This document shows, piece by piece, positions 8,501 to 17,384 of a stretch of 64,000 bases of DNA (positions within the stretch are counted from its first letter, which is position 1; the number at the start of each line of letters is the position of its first letter). Under the pieces are notes generated by a model. The model saw nothing but the letters and a program-made list of their open reading frames with translations, had not been told where the DNA came from and ran no database searches. The stretch comes from a virus: IMG/VR virus record IMGVR_UViG_3300014720_000001, positions 62,001 to 126,000 of that record; one strand, written 5' to 3'. Both the position numbers and the translations under genes were made by a program.

Positions 8501-11500
8501 TTACTTATTATCTTCCACAATATGCACCGGGGTGTCTACTTCAATTTCGCCGCGCCGGTACGCCTGCACGGCATCCTGCTTGCTACGAAACACCCGCGGT
8601 TTAGACTTTTTGTTAATCCGGCTCGACGCCAAGTATAGCCCGGTTTGGTAATCCTTGTTCGGCACGTAGTGCGCCCGGAACGTCGAGGCGGCAAACAAGT
8701 TCTTGCTCGGCAGCATCTTTTCGACGGCTTCTTGCGCGGCGTCGTCCGTGCTTGGCACGTGGTACTGCATGGCGTCGCCGTCGAAGTCGGCACCAAACCC
8801 CTTGGTGATTACGGGGTTTACTTCCATGACTTTGTTCTTAGTTAACTTGGGGTAGAACGCCATCATGCCGTAACGATGGAGTACCGGCGCGCGGTTAATC
8901 ACAATTGGGCGCGACGACATCTGCTTGTTTAACTCAGCCGCGGCTTCTTTGTTCTTGTCTTCTACCGCCTGCATAGCCTGCATGCGGGGAAGACCGCGGC
9001 GGACCAACCCGCGGACAACGAACGGTTTGTAAATATCCCACGCTTTCTCTTCCGGCAGCGCGACTTCGTCCATGTCCAAATCGGGATTCGGCGTGATCAC
9101 CGCGCGGCCGACGAGATCTACCGTCGAGCTGAGCAGCTTGCGCTGAACTGTGCCGTACTTGGGAGAGTTCCCAAACACGTGCCGCAAGAAACCCTTGACG
9201 TTGCGCTCGACGTTTTTGGGTTGTTGCGGTTCACCTAAGCCAGTCACCGCCTTCATCGAGTCGTACACACTCAGCCGCTCGTCGCCGTAATCTGCCAGCG
9301 CGCCCGATGCGTCTTTAAGCGTGTCGTTGGCGTCGAGCAATTCTTTGTACAAATAGTTTGCGTCAGCAACGAGCGGAAGCTTTTTGTTACCCATCGTGCT
9401 GACCGGGCGGAACATGGGTGGCAGGACCGGGACTTTACTAATCATCCAGTCCTTGGGGTGCACACCGGTTGTTTCGGCGCTCTTTAAAAAACCAAGCCGA
9501 CGCACTGCAGCATCGCGCAGGGTTTTACGCCCTGATTTAATATCTTCGCGCGCCTGCTCAATGGCTTTTGGTAAGTTAATGCGTTCCAGCGCGGCTTTGA
9601 TCGCCGTCGGTCCGGTTTTGTCGCCCAGCTGTTCACGCCCGGCCAGTATGCCTCGAAACTGCTTCTCCGTTAGGCCCAGCACGCGGCGGATCGGGTCTTC
9701 CATAACGGGGTTGGGCAGCGGCTCGTGCAGCGTGATCTTGCTCCACCGGTTACCGCCGTGACCACCTGTTAATGTTTCATCAAACAACCCACCAGCAATA
9801 GGTTTGAGGCGGCCCTTCCAGTCAACAGTTTCAGAACTCTTTAACTCGCGTGCGCCAGCCAGTTCATCGACGTCCTTGTCCGTCATGGCCATCAGATTTG
9901 AACGCGTACCTTTGCGCACAACGTTAATCCCAGACGCGCGAAGTTGATTTACAAACTTCTCGTAGACGTGCGGCACCTTGGGCAGCGGCGGTGTATACCC
10001 AGCCATGAACTGCGACCAGTATTCGGGATTGGCCTGCCCGCGCACCATTTTGGCGTCACGAATAACTTTGCCGGCCCCGTGCGACAGTAGCGCGCCGAGA
10101 TCGAGCATGCCGACGCGCTTAGCGCCCTCGCTGCCGCCCTTGGCCGGCGTGCCTTCAGCGGTATACGCGCCCATCGAGCGACCCTGCGCCTTCGACTCGC
10201 TGGTGTGGTGCAGTTTCATGAAAAACCGGCTGCCCGTCAGGACGCCGCCGATTTTGCGGCCGGTCTCTGGGTCGATAACGTCTTCGGTATCTGATAGCCC
10301 GTGCTTGGCCAGCTCTTTCTGCGCAAACTCAATCAAGTCGTTTTTGTTATCAAAGTCCTTGAGCTTGTACGGCGAACCGGTTTTCATCGCCACTTTACCC
10401 AGCGCAGCTTCGATCACCTGCGCGGGGTTAATGCGGCTGATTAGACCCAGCGGCGAGACAAGCACTTCAAACGGATTGCCGTCGCGGTCCTTGGGCATCT
10501 GGTCGTCCGGGACGATCTCTGCCACGACGCCCTTGTCGCCGAAACGCCCGGTGAGCTTATCGCCGACGTCCATGGGCGCTTGGTTTTTAACAACGACGCT
10601 CACGCCCTTTTTGGTGTGCATGACATCGGTTACAACCCCGGGCGCATGATGATCCCACGTGATCGTTTCGTTAGTGAAGCTGCCGGCACGCCCGCGATGC
10701 ACCTTGCCGTATACCGTGTCTTTTTTCTTTGCCACAAGCACGAGTGGATCGCCAAATTTAACCTCGGTACCTTTTTTAATCGCACCGTCGTCGTCAAACT
10801 TGTCGAGGTACTTTTTGTCGTACTCGGTCGGGAACAAACTCACGAACGCCTTCTTGCCAACGTGAGTGTTGTCGTCCCACTCGGCTTCGTGCTGATACAT
10901 GTGCTCAGACGTCAGCCGTTTGGATGCAGATTCAGAAATCACTACGGCGTCTTCGTAGTTTTTGCCGCGAAAAGGCAGATAAGCCGTGCGCAAGTTAAGT
11001 CCAAGAGCCGCGCTACCGTTTTGATCGGTAAAATTTGAGCGGGCTAACAACTGCCCCGGATTCACTACGTCGCCCGGTTTTACAAGCGGCGTCTGATGTA
11101 AGAACGTCTTACGGTTGTACGGCATCTCGTTGTACAGATCGATCGTCTTTTTGTTGCCGTCTTTGTCGCGCAGCACGATACCGTCCGGCGTAACATCAAC
11201 AACTTGCGCCCGCTCGGTGGCCCGCGTGGCGCCTAATTTCTCGCCCATTTCGTCTTCGTGCGACATGCTCTCGTCGTCAGCTTTGGCGGACTGCAGCAGC
11301 GGCGCCTCAGCGTTTACGAGCGGAAGCGCCTGCGTAAACATTCGACTACCCATGATCACGCGATGACCTTTGATCATGGACTTGATCGGCACCATGTTGG
11401 ACAGCGTCGAGAACGTTGTGTCCATGTTTGGCAGGCTGAACTGCGCTTCTTTTCGCGGCACGTACTTGAGCTTGCCGTTTACAAGCGCGGCTACGACAGG

Positions 11501-12919
11501 TAACCCGTTGTCTTCTTCGCCCGGAAACACGAGCGGGGTATCAGATAACTCTTGCGGCGTCTTGTACACCTTCTCGCCGGTTTTCATATCTACAACAGGC
11601 GTATAGACCTTGCCGTCCGCGCCTTTCATAGCGCCGCGGGCAAACCGCATGTCGACGCCCACTTTTCCAGACTCGGGCGTGCGGAGGTAGTCGATAAAGC
11701 CGAGATGGCTGGGTTGCACAGAACGCGACTCAGCGGGCACGGCGTCGAGCGAGCCGATGCCGCCCTCGCCCATGCGCGTTACGCGGGTCTGGTGGTCAAA
11801 GATCTCGGCCGGGTTGATCTCTTCTAAGCTCGACCCCAGCCCGCTGCCGATCAACGCCGCAGAAATAGCTTTGTCGAATACGCCGGACGGAATGTGGTCA
11901 ATCGACTTTTTAGCCGTGGCTTTCCAGAGCAGTTTATTTAGTGCTTGCCGATCTTTAGTAAACCGCTCAGCAATAAGGTCTTCCGGGCCGACAACTGACT
12001 GGTACACCATGTTGTCGCGGTCGTCGCTATCGGCCTCGCGGCGATTCACTGCGATTAATTTCTTAGTGATCGCCAGAATCGTCTCCGGCGTCATGTTCTT
12101 GTATTCAGACCCAAGCGTGCGGCGGGTAACTTCGGGGTCAAGTTCAGTCTTGGCAAACTCCGCGGCAATAGCCTGCGCTTTCGCAATCGGATCAGCGCCG
12201 GCAACCTGTTTATTCACCAGCCGGGCATAGATCTTGTCCATCGTGCCCGCGTCGCCCTTCTCCATGTTGACCGCGGTGATCTCGTTGCCCCACGCCGAGC
12301 GGATGTCCTGATCTGACACGCCCATCGACTTGAGCAGCGGCATGAGCGGAATCTGCGCCTGCCCAATGCTAATCTTGAACACGCCGGTTTTGGGGTCGAG
12401 GAAGTACCGATGCGAACGGCCTTTGCCCGGCAGCGTGTTTACGTGCGCTTCAATCTCGCCGTTGTCTTTCTCGCGGGTAAAAACGCCGGGGCGCAACCGC
12501 ATCTGGTGCGCAAGTGTGTACTCCACGCCCCCGTTTACGAACGTGCCGGAGTCGGTGAGATAGGGCACGTGCGCAATCGTGGCGCGCCGCTGGCCGACGG
12601 GCTGGCCGGTTTTGTTATCTGTAAGCGTCCACGTACCCTGCAGCCGCCGGGCAAGTGTCCCGCGGGAAAGGACAGCTTTCTTCTGATCTGCCCTTGTGAA
12701 ACGTTCGGGCCCCGTGTACCCGACGTCTTGAAGTTGCAGCGTATACAGGTCGTTCTGCAGCGGTTTAAGACCTTGCGCGCTGGTGAGCGCTTGGTTGAAG
12801 ATGTTGTCGCGCATCACACCAACGTCGCCGAACGAACGCATCGTCGGCGCAGCTGACTGCGCAGCTGACTGCGCAGACAACGACGGCGTCGTTTTAAGCG
12901 GTGGCAACTCGGGGGTCAT
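8501..12919 (-). CDS. DNA-directed RNA polymerase, beta subunit fused to N-terminal part of beta-prime
   Basis: 1472 residues. Beta motifs in order: PYLTDSGTFVNGG...LRPGVF (about 115-145; bacterial TDNGTFVINGTER...RSPGVF), GKNYEDAVVISE (about 650), GDKLTGRFGDKGVV (about 786) and the C-terminal beta region HTSESKAQGRSMGAYT (about 905-925). Beta-prime motifs follow without a stop: ELKSSETVDWKGRLKPIAGGLF (about 1022-1043), PVLPPMFRPV, NRAPVLHRYGMMAF (about 1339-1352) and GADFDGDAM (about 1376-1384), the Mg-binding motif, with Gly in place of the usual first Asn. The zinc-binding Cys cluster normally found after the GLF motif is missing. The chain ends about 90 residues after DFDGD, so bridge helix and trigger loop come from the 5638-7518 product. 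Fusion of beta with part of beta-prime is unusual. Confidence 0.96.
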   Translation of the reverse strand: MTPELPPLKTTPSLSAQSAAQSAAPTMRSFGDVGVMRDNIFNQALTSAQGLKPLQNDLYTLQLQDVGYTGPERFTRADQKKAVLSRGTLARRLQGTWTLTDNKTGQPVGQRRATIAHVPYLTDSGTFVNGGVEYTLAHQMRLRPGVFTREKDNGEIEAHVNTLPGKGRSHRYFLDPKTGVFKISIGQAQIPLMPLLKSMGVSDQDIRSAWGNEITAVNMEKGDAGTMDKIYARLVNKQVAGADPIAKAQAIAAEFAKTELDPEVTRRTLGSEYKNMTPETILAITKKLIAVNRREADSDDRDNMVYQSVVGPEDLIAERFTKDRQALNKLLWKATAKKSIDHIPSGVFDKAISAALIGSGLGSSLEEINPAEIFDHQTRVTRMGEGGIGSLDAVPAESRSVQPSHLGFIDYLRTPESGKVGVDMRFARGAMKGADGKVYTPVVDMKTGEKVYKTPQELSDTPLVFPGEEDNGLPVVAALVNGKLKYVPRKEAQFSLPNMDTTFSTLSNMVPIKSMIKGHRVIMGSRMFTQALPLVNAEAPLLQSAKADDESMSHEDEMGEKLGATRATERAQVVDVTPDGIVLRDKDGNKKTIDLYNEMPYNRKTFLHQTPLVKPGDVVNPGQLLARSNFTDQNGSAALGLNLRTAYLPFRGKNYEDAVVISESASKRLTSEHMYQHEAEWDDNTHVGKKAFVSLFPTEYDKKYLDKFDDDGAIKKGTEVKFGDPLVLVAKKKDTVYGKVHRGRAGSFTNETITWDHHAPGVVTDVMHTKKGVSVVVKNQAPMDVGDKLTGRFGDKGVVAEIVPDDQMPKDRDGNPFEVLVSPLGLISRINPAQVIEAALGKVAMKTGSPYKLKDFDNKNDLIEFAQKELAKHGLSDTEDVIDPETGRKIGGVLTGSRFFMKLHHTSESKAQGRSMGAYTAEGTPAKGGSEGAKRVGMLDLGALLSHGAGKVIRDAKMVRGQANPEYWSQFMAGYTPPLPKVPHVYEKFVNQLRASGINVVRKGTRSNLMAMTDKDVDELAGARELKSSETVDWKGRLKPIAGGLFDETLTGGHGGNRWSKITLHEPLPNPVMEDPIRRVLGLTEKQFRGILAGREQLGDKTGPTAIKAALERINLPKAIEQAREDIKSGRKTLRDAAVRRLGFLKSAETTGVHPKDWMISKVPVLPPMFRPVSTMGNKKLPLVADANYLYKELLDANDTLKDASGALADYGDERLSVYDSMKAVTGLGEPQQPKNVERNVKGFLRHVFGNSPKYGTVQRKLLSSTVDLVGRAVITPNPDLDMDEVALPEEKAWDIYKPFVVRGLVRRGLPRMQAMQAVEDKNKEAAAELNKQMSSRPIVINRAPVLHRYGMMAFYPKLTKNKVMEVNPVITKGFGADFDGDAMQYHVPSTDDAAQEAVEKMLPSKNLFAASTFRAHYVPNKDYQTGLYLASSRINKKSKPRVFRSKQDAVQAYRRGEIEVDTPVHIVEDNK

Positions 12920-12922
12920 GGC

Positions 12923-13777
12923 TCACCCCGCTTGCGACTGCTCGGCCTGCTGCTTCAACGCAATGATCTCGTCTGGGTCGACGTATGTCGGCAGAATGCC
13001 AGCGATACGCGCCTTGGATTTCGCAGCTTCTTCCACCGCTTTGGCGCGTGAACGATCGCGGGCGCGGTCGTACATCAGCTTGGCCGCCAACCCGCCCAGC
13101 CCAAGGCCCGCGCCGACGTATGCGCCGCCAACTGTTGCCGGAACACGCTTGGCTACGTCATACGCGTCAGTCAACCACTCAAACAGCGCTTTCTTCTCCG
13201 ACGCCGCTTTTTCGCTTGCGGCGTCATATGCGCTGTCTAACTTTTTACCCCCGCCACCAGTGAGCGCGTCGTAGTATTCTTTTTCAGCCGCGGAAATCTG
13301 ATCTTGCTGCTCACGCCGCTTTTTTCGCTTGTGCAATGCCTCGATAAGTTTGTACCCGCCAATACCGCCGAGCGCTCCAGCGCCCCACGTAGCCCCCGTA
13401 CCGAAAGACGACCGAATGATGTTTGGATCAAACGAGTTGGGCTGCTTCGGCGCAACGTCGGGCGTAAACGGGCGTAAAAAGCTGAGCACGGAATCCGGCA
13501 GCATCTTGCCGACACCCTCGGTTACGCTGTCGTAAATACCGGCGATTTTGGTTTCTGTAATCTTGGGCGTCTCTTCTTCCTCTTCCTCGCGGGGCTTGTT
13601 TAGCGCCTGAGACAATCCGCGGGCCAAATAATACAGGCTAGCAGCAGTAGCGCCAGCACCGAGCCCGCCGATACCAGTGCGCACAATACGATCGCCCCAG
13701 AAACGCTGGTAATCTTGGGGGGTAGGTTTGCCAACAGCGGCAGCGACTGGGACGGCATTGTTTGAGAGTTTTTCCAT
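12923..13777 (-). CDS. Glycine-rich protein with paired hydrophobic segments
   Basis: 284 residues. Three Gly-rich hydrophobic stretches are visible: about 33-58 (GIGGLGAGATAASLYYLARG), about 128-150 (GATWGAGALGGIGGYKLIEAL followed by HKRKKRREQ) and about 215-238 (VGGAYVGAGLGLGGLAAKLM). They are separated by acidic (EEEEEET) and charged helical linkers. It shares the GxxxG hairpin-plus-basic-loop plan with several other genes here. I infer an internal virion or membrane-interacting protein. It is immediately upstream of the RNA polymerase gene, with only three bases between. Confidence 0.78.
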   Translation of the reverse strand: MEKLSNNAVPVAAAVGKPTPQDYQRFWGDRIVRTGIGGLGAGATAASLYYLARGLSQALNKPREEEEEETPKITETKIAGIYDSVTEGVGKMLPDSVLSFLRPFTPDVAPKQPNSFDPNIIRSSFGTGATWGAGALGGIGGYKLIEALHKRKKRREQQDQISAAEKEYYDALTGGGGKKLDSAYDAASEKAASEKKALFEWLTDAYDVAKRVPATVGGAYVGAGLGLGGLAAKLMYDRARDRSRAKAVEEAAKSKARIAGILPTYVDPDEIIALKQQAEQSQAG

Positions 13778-13789
13778 GAGTAAGGCTCA

Positions 13790-14137
13790 CTAATGCTTGG
13801 GCGGAATCATGCCGTAAACCTGTGCCCACTCCAACCAGACGCGAAAGTGTTTGTGCTCGTCGTCCCAGTTGTCAGTGCGCTTTAACAGCCGATACCAACC
13901 GTTCACCATCTTATCATTTATGTTGTCAAATTCTGCTTTTTGCGCCGGATCCCACAGCTCGAACATTCGAGATTTGAAATCATACTGTAAATCGATATTT
14001 TCCAGCTCATCTTGCTTCAGGTCGGGGCGGTGACCCGCGCCGATTACTGGAAAGCCGTCGAGCGTGCCGGGCCAGTTCAACTGGGCGTTATTGTGCTGCG
14101 TGCCACCAATTTCGCCGTGATACTTGCGAAGGCTCAC
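13790..14137 (-). CDS. Small acidic hypothetical protein
   Basis: 115 residues, Trp- and Asp-rich (FELWDPAQKAEFDNINDKMVNGWYRLLKRTDNWDDEHKHF), no Cys, no membrane segment. It lies three bases after 14141-14497 and 12 bases before the next gene, inside the run of structural-type genes. Probably a soluble helical protein. I do not recognise a family. Confidence 0.72.
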   Translation of the reverse strand: MSLRKYHGEIGGTQHNNAQLNWPGTLDGFPVIGAGHRPDLKQDELENIDLQYDFKSRMFELWDPAQKAEFDNINDKMVNGWYRLLKRTDNWDDEHKHFRVWLEWAQVYGMIPPKH

Positions 14138-14140
14138 AAA

Positions 14141-14497
14141 TTACCTTTCTGGGCGGTAAAGACGTAACTTCCTGTTGGTCTTTGCCCGGGCAGCGTACGC
14201 CTTGTACGCCGCAGCTAGTTCGCGGGCTTTGATATCTTCTTCGTCAACGTCTGGCTCGGTCATTTTGCCGGCCAGATGTCCGGCCAATCCGCCGCCAACC
14301 GTAGCCAGCATGAGCGGGGTATACGCCACATTACCGAGCGCCTTGAACGAGTCCGACAACGACGGCAGTTCCAGCGCGGCTTTTACAAACGCATCCGCTG
14401 CGTCGAGCCGCTGCGTCAGTGCCGAGCCGGTGAGTTGTTCTTCAGCGCACCGCTGGAGAAAACCCAGCTTAAAAGCTTCTTTTTCAGTGACATCCAT
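14141..14497 (-). CDS. Small protein with FKLGFLQRCAEE N-terminal motif and one hydrophobic segment
   Basis: 118 residues. The N-terminus (AFKLGFLQRCAEEQLT) belongs to a short motif type that I recall at the start of many large-phage proteins; related FGxxxG starts occur at 31783-32364, 32387-33043 and 33971-34798. Residues about 52-75 (AYTPLMLATVGGGLAGHLAG) could span or insert in a membrane. The C-terminus is highly basic. Probably virion-associated; inference only. Confidence 0.75.
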   Translation of the reverse strand: MDVTEKEAFKLGFLQRCAEEQLTGSALTQRLDAADAFVKAALELPSLSDSFKALGNVAYTPLMLATVGGGLAGHLAGKMTEPDVDEEDIKARELAAAYKAYAARAKTNRKLRLYRPER

Positions 14498-14498
14498 G

Positions 14499-14990
14499 TC
14501 AGAGGTCTCCGGGCAGAATAAGTTTCTTGGTGGGCGCGCCGACGGTAAAGTCGGGTGTTACATGCCGGCCGGTATCTTTACCCAGCGGTAAAGCACCCGG
14601 CAACGTCGATGTAAAATTAGCGCCGCTGGCCAGAGATATCTTACTCTTTCTGCCCGGGCGGTGTCGCTTAAACCACGCATCGACGGCCGGATCGTCGCGG
14701 TCGCCCTGCTCTTTTGCCTCTTTTGTCACCGCGACCATGTTTTCAATGGCCTGCTGTAACTCCACGCGGTCCGCAGAGAGCCACGCCGCTTTCGACGGAT
14801 TTTCGGCTGCCATGTGGCGCAACCGGCGGGCTTCGTCGCTAATGGCCTGCGCCCGCTGCAAGAACTCTTTGCGGGTCAGAACAAAAAATTCACCTGTCTG
14901 CTCGTCATGCAGACAGATGAAGCCATTTTGCGCGTAAAACTTGAGCCCACGATACGAATAGCATTTACCGGTCACACTGGCGGTGGACAT
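14499..14990 (-). CDS. Hypothetical protein, mixed alpha/beta
   Basis: 163 residues. The N-terminal 45 residues (YRGLKFYAQNGFICLHDEQTGEFFVLTRKEFLQRA) look like a small beta-rich fold, followed by two helices (AQAISDEARRLRHMAAENPS, ELQQAIENMVAVTKEAKEQG) and a Pro/Gly-rich basic tail. Spacing to neighbours is 1 and 8 bases. No membrane segment or catalytic motif. Not recognised. Confidence 0.72.
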   Translation of the reverse strand: MSTASVTGKCYSYRGLKFYAQNGFICLHDEQTGEFFVLTRKEFLQRAQAISDEARRLRHMAAENPSKAAWLSADRVELQQAIENMVAVTKEAKEQGDRDDPAVDAWFKRHRPGRKSKISLASGANFTSTLPGALPLGKDTGRHVTPDFTVGAPTKKLILPGDL

Positions 14991-14998
14991 TCAACACC

Positions 14999-15403
14999 TT
15001 ATTTACGGGTCGGACTGATCGGACGCGGCGCGGTTGCCGGTTTCGCGGTGCCAGAACCCAACGTCGGAAGCGGGCAGCCGTTTTCGTCACAGCCGTCCGC
15101 GCTGATCGGCGGCAACGGGCTCACCTGCAGCCGCATCGAAGGCTTCGGGCCTGTGTTCTGCATCTCGCCCGGTTTCGACTCGCAGTCCGGGCAGTCCGTC
15201 CACGGGTGATTGCTGTCGCCGGTTGGAATCTGCCCCTTGCCGTTACACTTTTTGCAGTCTTTGGTGTCGACAAGCGGTTTATCTACCGGCGTATCAGGTA
15301 GCAGAGAAGCATAAGCAACCTCTGCAGCGACCACCCCGACAAAGTCTTTTTTGGGCGGTTCGGCATGGGTCACCGGTAGCAGCGCTAACAACCATTCGAA
15401 CAT
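14999..15403 (-). CDS. Secreted protein with a DnaJ-type CxxCxGxG zinc motif
   Basis: 134 residues. The N-terminal MFEWLLALLPVTHAEPP reads as a short Sec signal with an AxA-type cleavage site. Residues 49-72 contain CKKCNGKGQ...TDCPDC, a single CxxCxGxG/CxxC pair of the type found in DnaJ zinc fingers. The C-terminal half is Pro/Ser/Thr-rich with one further Cys pair (GCDENGC). Likely an exported, disulphide- or zinc-stabilised protein. It sits next to the papain-like protease gene. Confidence 0.75.
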   Translation of the reverse strand: MFEWLLALLPVTHAEPPKKDFVGVVAAEVAYASLLPDTPVDKPLVDTKDCKKCNGKGQIPTGDSNHPWTDCPDCESKPGEMQNTGPKPSMRLQVSPLPPISADGCDENGCPLPTLGSGTAKPATAPRPISPTRK

Positions 15404-15430
15404 GTGTCACCTGTAAATTTTAGCAATTAA

Positions 15431-16456
15431 CTAGATGCGCCCGCGAGCGCCATAACTGCGCAGCTTTTTCGGCGGCCAACCATTTACGCCCGACACAGCC
15501 ACCATGTAGCGGTTTTTGATATCAGACCATTTCGCCCAGAAAGAGCCAACAGGAATATCGATGGTCGTGCCGAAAATACGCCGACCGCCGCCATTCCACG
15601 CGCCCCAGCTGTTTTGGACAAGCACCAGCGGCTCGCCGTAGCGCTGTTTAATAACGTCGCGGTCGTCTACGCCCAGATAGGCGAGGGCGTGCGCCCAAGA
15701 TCCTTTACGCTTACTTACACCGTTCTCGTCACGGTCAGAGGAGAAGCCCTCGCTCCCGCAGCTACTAACGCAGTAACCGTTAGCCAACAGGTCCCGGAGC
15801 GCTTCATACTCTTCGACTTCAGTAATCGTCTGTACAAGATGCAGCTTGCCGATAGTGCGCCACGTCTCCGGCGGCGTGCGCGAACCGTACAAGCCGGCAT
15901 TACGCGCCGAATACTGCGTGAAGTCGACGTTGATTTCGTCGTACTTTTTGCGCAGCCACAGTCCGCTATCGTTTAACATTACAGCCGCCGCTTCAGCGCA
16001 GCTCCAACCGTCGCCGCCGTGCCGCCGCCAGTTGTAAATCGCTTCGGTCGAAAGCACGCCGTTGAGACGAGCGGTGTCGCTGACTTCTGGCGCACCCTCA
16101 AGCCGGCCGCTGTTGGGATCTGGCAGCCCGCTAGTAATCTCGCAGCACATCGTTCCGAGTGCGGCGTTTCGGCTCGACCAGCTGACGCAGTCGCCGCGAC
16201 CTTGCGCTCCACCCGGCAGGCAATCCGGGTAGAGCTTCAAGATCTCAAGCACGGGAAGACTTAACTTATCTTTGCCTGTCTCTTCCAGTGCGTACGCGGA
16301 GCACGCCATGGCGCCGTCAGGAATACCACCAGCAGCTTTAATCTGGTCGCGGAGCGCAGACGCGGCTTCGGGGTTGCCGTAGGCGCCCACGAAGCCCGTT
16401 TCATACGCTGCCACAACGTCATAGACATTGTCAAAAAAATGCTCTGTGGTCGCCAT
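15431..16456 (-). CDS. Papain-like (C1-type) cysteine protease
   Basis: 341 residues. The catalytic layout of papain-fold proteases is visible: Q85 and C90 in AQGRGDCVSW, H256 in GSWAHALAYLGV, and N282 in VLVQNSWGAWNGG, matching the oxyanion Gln, Cys, His and Asn (NSWG is the family signature). An N-terminal 80 residues with no signal peptide precedes the domain. Several extra Cys (C51, C79, C104, C105, C153, C229, C233) could form disulphides. It could act in virion maturation, in entry or on host proteins; the sequence does not decide. Neighbours are exported proteins and a matrixin-like protease. Confidence 0.85.
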   Translation of the reverse strand: MATTEHFFDNVYDVVAAYETGFVGAYGNPEAASALRDQIKAAGGIPDGAMACSAYALEETGKDKLSLPVLEILKLYPDCLPGGAQGRGDCVSWSSRNAALGTMCCEITSGLPDPNSGRLEGAPEVSDTARLNGVLSTEAIYNWRRHGGDGWSCAEAAAVMLNDSGLWLRKKYDEINVDFTQYSARNAGLYGSRTPPETWRTIGKLHLVQTITEVEEYEALRDLLANGYCVSSCGSEGFSSDRDENGVSKRKGSWAHALAYLGVDDRDVIKQRYGEPLVLVQNSWGAWNGGGRRIFGTTIDIPVGSFWAKWSDIKNRYMVAVSGVNGWPPKKLRSYGARGRI

Positions 16457-16474
16457 GACATTTCTCCGGCTTAA

Positions 16475-16930
16475 TCAAGCGGTCGGCTCTTCACCCTTGG
16501 TCTCGCTCACCAGCGTGACACCTAGCGCACCCGGCTGGGCCGGCGGCAGCGTGTCATTAGCCACGAACTCAAGCGTCGCCGGCTCCGAGCGATTGCCAGC
16601 GTCGTCAATGTCAACGACTTTGAGCACAACAGCGGAACCCTGCGTTACCAGCACGTCGCCCAGATCCGTTGTAGCCGGCTCGTAGGCACGCACTTCACGC
16701 GCTACGTCGGCGCCGTCAACGTATACCGACAACTCGCGGGTAACGACGTCGCCGTCGACAACCGGACCGACAGAAACACGATAGGTCAGAACGTCAGCCA
16801 TAGTTAAATTACTCCTGATTTGAACCACACTTATTTCTGCTGGAGTCACTGGCGCTGCAAACGACAGCGCCATGACGGCCAGCAACCACAACACCAAACA
16901 CAGCAAAAACGCGGCAACGAATGTGCCCAT
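16475..16930 (-). CDS. Putative exported or anchored protein with an Ig/FN3-like domain
   Basis: 151 residues from the ATG at 16930, which directly follows the upstream stop. Residues 4-27 (FVAAFLLCLVLWLLAVMALSFAA) form a signal peptide or membrane anchor; the remainder (about 45-151) has alternating beta-type sequence with DIDDAGNRSEPATLEF, typical of fibronectin type III or related sandwich domains. An internal ATG at 16801 (MADVLTY) has GGAG about ten bases upstream and would give a cytoplasmic 108-residue version, so two products are possible. Confidence 0.7.
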   Translation of the reverse strand: MGTFVAAFLLCLVLWLLAVMALSFAAPVTPAEISVVQIRSNLTMADVLTYRVSVGPVVDGDVVTRELSVYVDGADVAREVRAYEPATTDLGDVLVTQGSAVVLKVVDIDDAGNRSEPATLEFVANDTLPPAQPGALGVTLVSETKGEEPTA

Positions 16931-16931
16931 G

Positions 16932-17384
16932 TCACTTCGCAGTCACGGCCGATGCCGCGATAACGTCGCACGCCTCCGTAAGTTTTTTGAGCGTCGCAGG
17001 CGTTCCGGGCATCACGTCATCCGTGCCGAGCGTAGTTTGAAACACCCGCTCGATCGCTTCGTCTAGGCCGGGATATTTGTTTACCTGCTCAATCGCCAGA
17101 TCCAGCGTATGGCCGTGCACTTCTTCCCACTTTTCAGTCGTCGTAATACGCTGCGGCGCCGTCGGGCGCTGGAGCACCGTCTTGAGTGACGTGTACACAT
17201 CGTAGATACGCGCACGGTCAGCCGGGTCGCTGCCGGTGAGCAGTTTTACGATCTCTGTATCAACGGCGGCTGTCGGTGCGACCGGGCGAACGACGGGTTT
17301 TGTGCCGACGTTCAGCTGCGGGCCGTTGGGGAACACCAGCGACACAAGCAGCAATAAACCGGCGGCAAGTACAAGCTTTTTCAT
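16932..17384 (-). CDS. Exported hypothetical protein
   Basis: 150 residues. The start at 17384 is chosen because AAAGGGTG lies just upstream and because it begins a good signal peptide (MKKLVLAAGLLLLVSLVFPNG). The start overlaps the upstream stop by four bases (ATGA). The mature part is helical and soluble (YDVYTSLKTVLQRP, LDEAIERVFQTTLG). No lipobox Cys. Function not recognised. Confidence 0.78.
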   Translation of the reverse strand: MKKLVLAAGLLLLVSLVFPNGPQLNVGTKPVVRPVAPTAAVDTEIVKLLTGSDPADRARIYDVYTSLKTVLQRPTAPQRITTTEKWEEVHGHTLDLAIEQVNKYPGLDEAIERVFQTTLGTDDVMPGTPATLKKLTEACDVIAASAVTAK

